This document shows positions 61,311-64,000 of a stretch of DNA of 64,000 nt, one piece after another. Each line of letters begins with the position of its first letter. Position 1 is the first letter of the stretch. The notes beneath the pieces are model-generated. The model made no database searches. It was not told where the DNA came from and saw nothing but the letters and a program-made list of their open reading frames with translations. The stretch lies in contig NZ_LHZQ01000218.1 in the NCBI RefSeq assembly GCF_001580915.1, positions 1 through 64,000 on the forward strand, given 5' to 3'. Source of the stretch: Acetobacter tropicalis. GTDB taxonomy: Bacteria; Pseudomonadota; Alphaproteobacteria; Acetobacterales; Acetobacteraceae. The position numbers were made by a program, and so were the translations under genes.

Positions 61311-62310
61311 TCATCGTGTCATAAAATTTGTGATGATATCGGTCAGCTTTTCAAACGGGGGCTGGAGGAGGGGTGCGGCGTTGAAGCGGCCCTGTTTGTA
61401 AATGCCGCGTGGGTGGGTGAGGGCCATGAAACCTTCCTTTCCGTGATAGGCTCCAATGCCGCTTTCTCCTACGCCGCCAAAGGGCAGATCTTCCTGAGCG
61501 TAATGCAGCAATGTGTCATTGACCGTGACATTTCCTGAAACGGTATATTTCAGAACCCTGTTGAGTTCATGGCGTTTTTTTCAAAATAATACAGTGCCAG
61601 CGGGCGAGGGCGTTCGTTGATGAAGGCGATGGCTTCATCGGGATGCCAGTATGTCAGAACAGGCAGGACAGGCCCGAAAATTTCTTCCTGCATGACGGCC
61701 ATTTCGGGTGTTGCGTCCAGCACAAGAACGGGGGCGAGGAGATGATCGGCAGGTGAATCCTCTCCCAGCCGGATAACACGCGCCTTAAGCGTCTGGGCGT
61801 CATGAATCAGGCGGTTCAGCCGTTCGTAGTGATGCTGGTTGAGGATGGCTGTATAATCGGGAGATCCAGCATAGCCGTGTGGATAAAGCTTTTTTACGGT
61901 GTCCTGAAAGGCTGTGGCAAAAGCGTTCTGATCCGCTTTATGGACCAGCACATAATCCGGTGCGATGCAGGTTTGTTCGGCATTGATCAGTTCACCAAAT
62001 GCAATACGTTCCGCCGCACGTTTCATGGAAAAACCGGGTTCGATCACCACGGGAGATTTGCCGCCCAGTTCAAGTGTAACCGGCGTAAGATTTTTGGCGG
62101 CCGCCGCGGCAATTTTTTACCAACTGCCGTGCTTCCTGTGAACAGGATATGATCAAACGGCAAAGCCGTGAATGCAGCCCCGGTTTCTGCGTCGCCCATC
62201 ACAACGGAAACCTGCTCTGGGGTAAAAACAGCCTGCACAATCTGGGTGATGACTGCCGATGTGGCAGGTGTGAGTTCCGAAGGTTTGAGCATGGCGCGGT
62301 TGCCATCAGC
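61311..62310 (-). pseudogene. Coniferyl-aldehyde-dehydrogenase-like gene, broken
   Basis: Minus-strand fragments of one aldehyde dehydrogenase in several frames: GNRAMLKPSELTPATSAVI and FTGSTAVGKK (62310-62100), a frameshift, then SPVVIEPGFSMKRAAERIAFGELINAEQTCIAPDYVLVH with the catalytic Cys (62050-61550), another frameshift at about 61540, then DLPFGGVGESGIGAYHGKEGF and the C-terminus (61511-61311). The first roughly 150 residues are missing because the gene is cut at about 62305, where a TetR-type regulator remnant on the opposite strand begins. Confidence 0.75.
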
Positions 62311-62553
62311 GCACTGGCGGCAGCGTGCTGGGCGCAGGTCCATGGTCTGGCGCTGTTGGGCATCAACGGTCAGCTTCTGGAGAAAAAAGTGGGGCCAGAC
62401 CCCGTTCCCGCCACGTTGGACGTGCTGCTGGATGGTGTGTGTTGCGGAGAGTGGTCAAAGCCCACACACGGGGCGCATGGACCAGAAGGGAGCGCGGCGT
62501 CCGCCGGCACTATGGGGAGAGCGATGGGGAGTGGTTCCGCACCATTTTTTTAA
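62300..62553 (+). pseudogene. TetR-type regulator, C-terminal remnant
   Basis: In one plus-strand frame: ISALAAACWAQVHGLALLGINGQLLEKK..VPATLDVLLDGVCCG, the typical ligand-binding C-terminus of a TetR regulator (W-a-x-v-H-G-l-a-l-L...G). There is no DNA-binding domain upstream; the frame instead runs into the reverse of the aldehyde dehydrogenase. The original arrangement was probably a divergent regulator-dehydrogenase pair whose shared promoter and both N-termini were deleted. Confidence 0.6.
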
Positions 62554-62697
62554 TTTCGGGCATGACCGGAAAAAAAAAGCAGGCTGAGTGTTTTTAACAC
62601 GAGAAGAAGTGGAGGCGTGTGAACCCGGAAGAGCATGGCGCGTTAATGTTGGTAAGGGTCTGGCTGACCGGACCCAAAAGTATCAAGGAGAATTCCG

Positions 62698-62877
62698 ATG
62701 GGCGAATTTACTGACAAAGTTAAAGGCGCTGCTGACAAGGTTGTGGGTTCTGTCAAGGAAAGCGTTGGGAAAGTGACCAACGACCCGGAACTGGAAATCA
62801 AAGGCAAGGCACAGAAAATCAAAGGTGATGCTGAAAAGGCCAAGGGCACCGTAAAAGGTAAACTCAACGACCTCTGA
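62698..62877 (+). CDS. CsbD family stress protein
   Basis: A 59-residue, Lys/Gly/Ala-rich hydrophilic protein: GEFTDKVKGAADKVVGSVKE...DPELEIKGKAQKIKGDAEKAKGTVKG. This is the CsbD-like pattern of short charged repeats (x-K-x-K-G). AAGGAG lies seven bases before the ATG. CsbD proteins are general-stress induced in many bacteria; the molecular function is unknown. A strong terminator follows. Confidence 0.9.
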   Translation: MGEFTDKVKGAADKVVGSVKESVGKVTNDPELEIKGKAQKIKGDAEKAKGTVKGKLNDL

Positions 62878-62900
62878 TCGGATCTGACAGGTTTTTGGGG

Positions 62901-62932
62901 AAAGAGCGCCTGAACAAGGCGCTCTTTTTTTA
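62901..62932 (+). terminator. Terminator of the csbD-like gene
   Basis: A 10-bp perfect stem AAAGAGCGCC/GGCGCTCTTT with a 7-base loop running directly into a T-tract. Confidence 0.9.
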
Positions 62933-63100
62933 TGGCGGGAGCGCGCAAGCTCTCTTGAGGCTCTTTTGTCCGCCAATGCGATGCACGATGACCTTGTCTC
63001 AAAGAGCGCGTAGTCCGTAGGGCACCTTCTCTCCGATAGGGCAGGCGGCTATGTCAGACATTCGTATGAGTGTCAGGTAGAGGGCGAGTTTTCCAGTGGG

Positions 63101-63147
63101 CCACCGAGCCGTATCCCTCCTTTATTAGGTAAGGTACGGCTCGGTGG
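63101..63147. terminator. 13-bp perfect inverted repeat
   Basis: CCACCGAGCCGTA (63101-63113) with TACGGCTCGGTGG (63135-63147) around a 21-base loop, ten bases past the stop of the lipoprotein gene at 63157. It lacks a T-run; it may act as a terminator on the minus strand. Confidence 0.5.
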
Positions 63148-63156
63148 TATCAGGCC

Positions 63157-63747
63157 TTAGTAGGCCTGATAGTCCACTTTTTTCAGGTGTGTTTCATTGT
63201 AATCCAGTTGGTCCTTGGTCAACTGGAAGCCCACTTCAAAGCGGTAGTCGGATTCCGTGTTCTTGGGCGGAATGGGCAGATCAACCGTCACCACATGCGT
63301 ATCTGTGGTGTAACTGGACAGATTGGCCGGGAACTGGAACGTGTGGTGGAACACGTGCTTGTTCACAATTTTATCGCCATGCACCACGGCAATGAACCAC
63401 GGCAGGGTGACCGTGCCATCATGCGCGGCCATGCCACGGCTGACCACAAACCGCAGCGCGATTCGGGTTTGCAGGTCCTTGCGGCCTGCGGCCAGACAAT
63501 CCCCCTGCAACTTCAGAATGCTGGCACGCGTGACCAGATGCGGGAAGGTGAAGGTTTTGCCTTCATACTGGTAGTAATCCGCCGCTTCGGGGGGGATATG
63601 GGTCAGCGGGCAGCTGGGCGCGAATGAGACGGACTGGCTTTCTTCATCTCCACATCCGGCCAGTGCGGTCAGCAGGCCAAGTGCCACAAAGCCGGACAGC
63701 GCAACGCGCGGTAGCAGGCGGTGTGGGTGGGAAAGGTCATGCGGCAT
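63157..63747 (-). CDS. Conserved exported lipoprotein of unknown function
   Basis: About 196 residues. A basic start and span (VALSGFVALGLLTALAGC) end in a lipobox. The mature part has two further Cys (FAPSCPLTHIPP and KLQGDCLAAGR), suggesting a disulfide, and beta-rich segments (TRIALRFVVSRG, TVTLPWFIAVVHGDKIVNK, THVVTVDLPIPP). No domain recognised. Met 63747 or 63765 are possible starts. Confidence 0.65.
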   Translation of the reverse strand: MPHDLSHPHRLLPRVALSGFVALGLLTALAGCGDEESQSVSFAPSCPLTHIPPEAADYYQYEGKTFTFPHLVTRASILKLQGDCLAAGRKDLQTRIALRFVVSRGMAAHDGTVTLPWFIAVVHGDKIVNKHVFHHTFQFPANLSSYTTDTHVVTVDLPIPPKNTESDYRFEVGFQLTKDQLDYNETHLKKVDYQAY

Positions 63748-63827
63748 GTGCGAATCCGGGCTCATCAGTTAAAGGGTTGAACAGGCAGAAAACAGGACCA
63801 AAAAAGGACTAAAGACAGACACACCTA

Positions 63828-63998
63828 TCAAACGTGGGGCTCCGATGCCCGAAAACGGCTTGCATCCGCCCCGCGCTTTGCGTAGGCCATGCGCACGGTT
63901 ACCGTGCCTTCTCCGGGTTTCGGGCATAGCCTTTTTTCAATATGCTTTGTCATAGCCACTTCTTCTATACCGTCCGCCGCAAGTTTGGGGAACACCAT
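63828..63998 (-). CDS. C-terminal part of a gene running off the right edge (uncertain)
   Basis: An open minus-strand frame of 56 codons reaches almost to the window end: EEVAMTKHIEKRLCPKPGEGTVTVRMAYAKRGADASRFRASEPHV. Its composition is protein-like and it precedes the lipoprotein gene in the same direction. It may be the end of a longer gene located to the right, or non-coding; the family is not recognised. Confidence 0.3.
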   Translation of the reverse strand: MVFPKLAADGIEEVAMTKHIEKRLCPKPGEGTVTVRMAYAKRGADASRFRASEPHV

Positions 63999-64000
63999 GC

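Noticed and set aside
62588-62776. Plus-strand frame of 62 codons
   Set aside because: Overlaps the CsbD gene in another frame; the CsbD frame has the ribosome site, family pattern and terminator.
1-64000. CRISPR array
   Set aside because: No regularly spaced direct repeats with unique spacers were seen, and no cas genes are present.

Overview
The window looks like a chromosomal segment of an acetic acid bacterium (Alphaproteobacteria, Acetobacteraceae, most likely Acetobacter or a close relative). The pointers are moderately high GC with alphaproteobacterial housekeeping neighbours (short-form hisG-hisD, infA-maf-RNase E/G-yacG, rne with a long Ala/Glu/Arg-rich tail, gltD-gltB), a small zf-CHCC protein, a TonB-dependent iron receptor with its PepSY/DUF3649/DUF3325 partners, and several small envelope proteins. 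The genus is an inference from gene content and was not tested by a search.

Layout. 1-11.1 kb: DsbD-type thiol:disulfide transporter, GT61 glycosyltransferase, thioredoxin-like exported protein, a PDC-lactonase-like hydrolase plus MFS transporter pair, DUF1269 protein, a DUF2501-like exported protein, a zf-CHCC protein and an alpha/beta-hydrolase lipoprotein. 11.3-17.4 kb: tRNA-Arg(CCG) followed by a decayed prophage. Its integrase is broken by frameshifts and an IS5-type element; then come an excisionase-like protein, a tail-fibre module that includes an S74 chaperone fibre and a CotH-like protein, and a decayed IS3-type element. 17.9-23.2 kb: a histidine-rich aquaporin interrupted by one amber codon, then a run of small periplasmic, lipo- or membrane proteins (RcnB-like, Spy-like and others). 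23.4-25.5 kb: tRNA-Ala, YggT, a methyltransferase remnant and tRNA-Phe. 25.5-34.5 kb: housekeeping block on the minus strand (hisG-hisD-infA-maf-rng-yacG; rne) and a divergent Tat-exported amidase. 34.5-41.1 kb: S10 carboxypeptidase and the iron-uptake cassette. 41.3-44.3 kb: a compact phage-derived lysis-like operon and, after three consecutive RNA hairpins, a papain-like cysteine peptidase. 44.5-46.4 kb: PAS-HWE histidine kinase, an empty 600-bp stretch and tRNA-Leu. 46.6-57.2 kb: NDUFA9-like protein, glutamate synthase, oligoendopeptidase F and an ABC1/UbiB kinase. 57.4-64 kb: two tandem TonB-C-domain proteins, an unknown protein with immunity-protein-like features, an Amj-type lipid II flippase, a fused pair of pseudogenes (aldehyde dehydrogenase and TetR regulator joined by a deletion), a CsbD protein and an exported lipoprotein.

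Functional links: hisGD feeds histidine synthesis and gltDB supplies glutamate. The iron cassette (receptor, DUF3649, PepSY, DUF3325) probably works as one siderophore-iron unit, and the two TonB-C-domain proteins could be energising partners. The strongest candidates for undescribed biology are the CotH-like protein in a phage tail module, the orphan lysis cassette with its structured leader and cysteine peptidase, and the Amj flippase beside an immunity-like gene.
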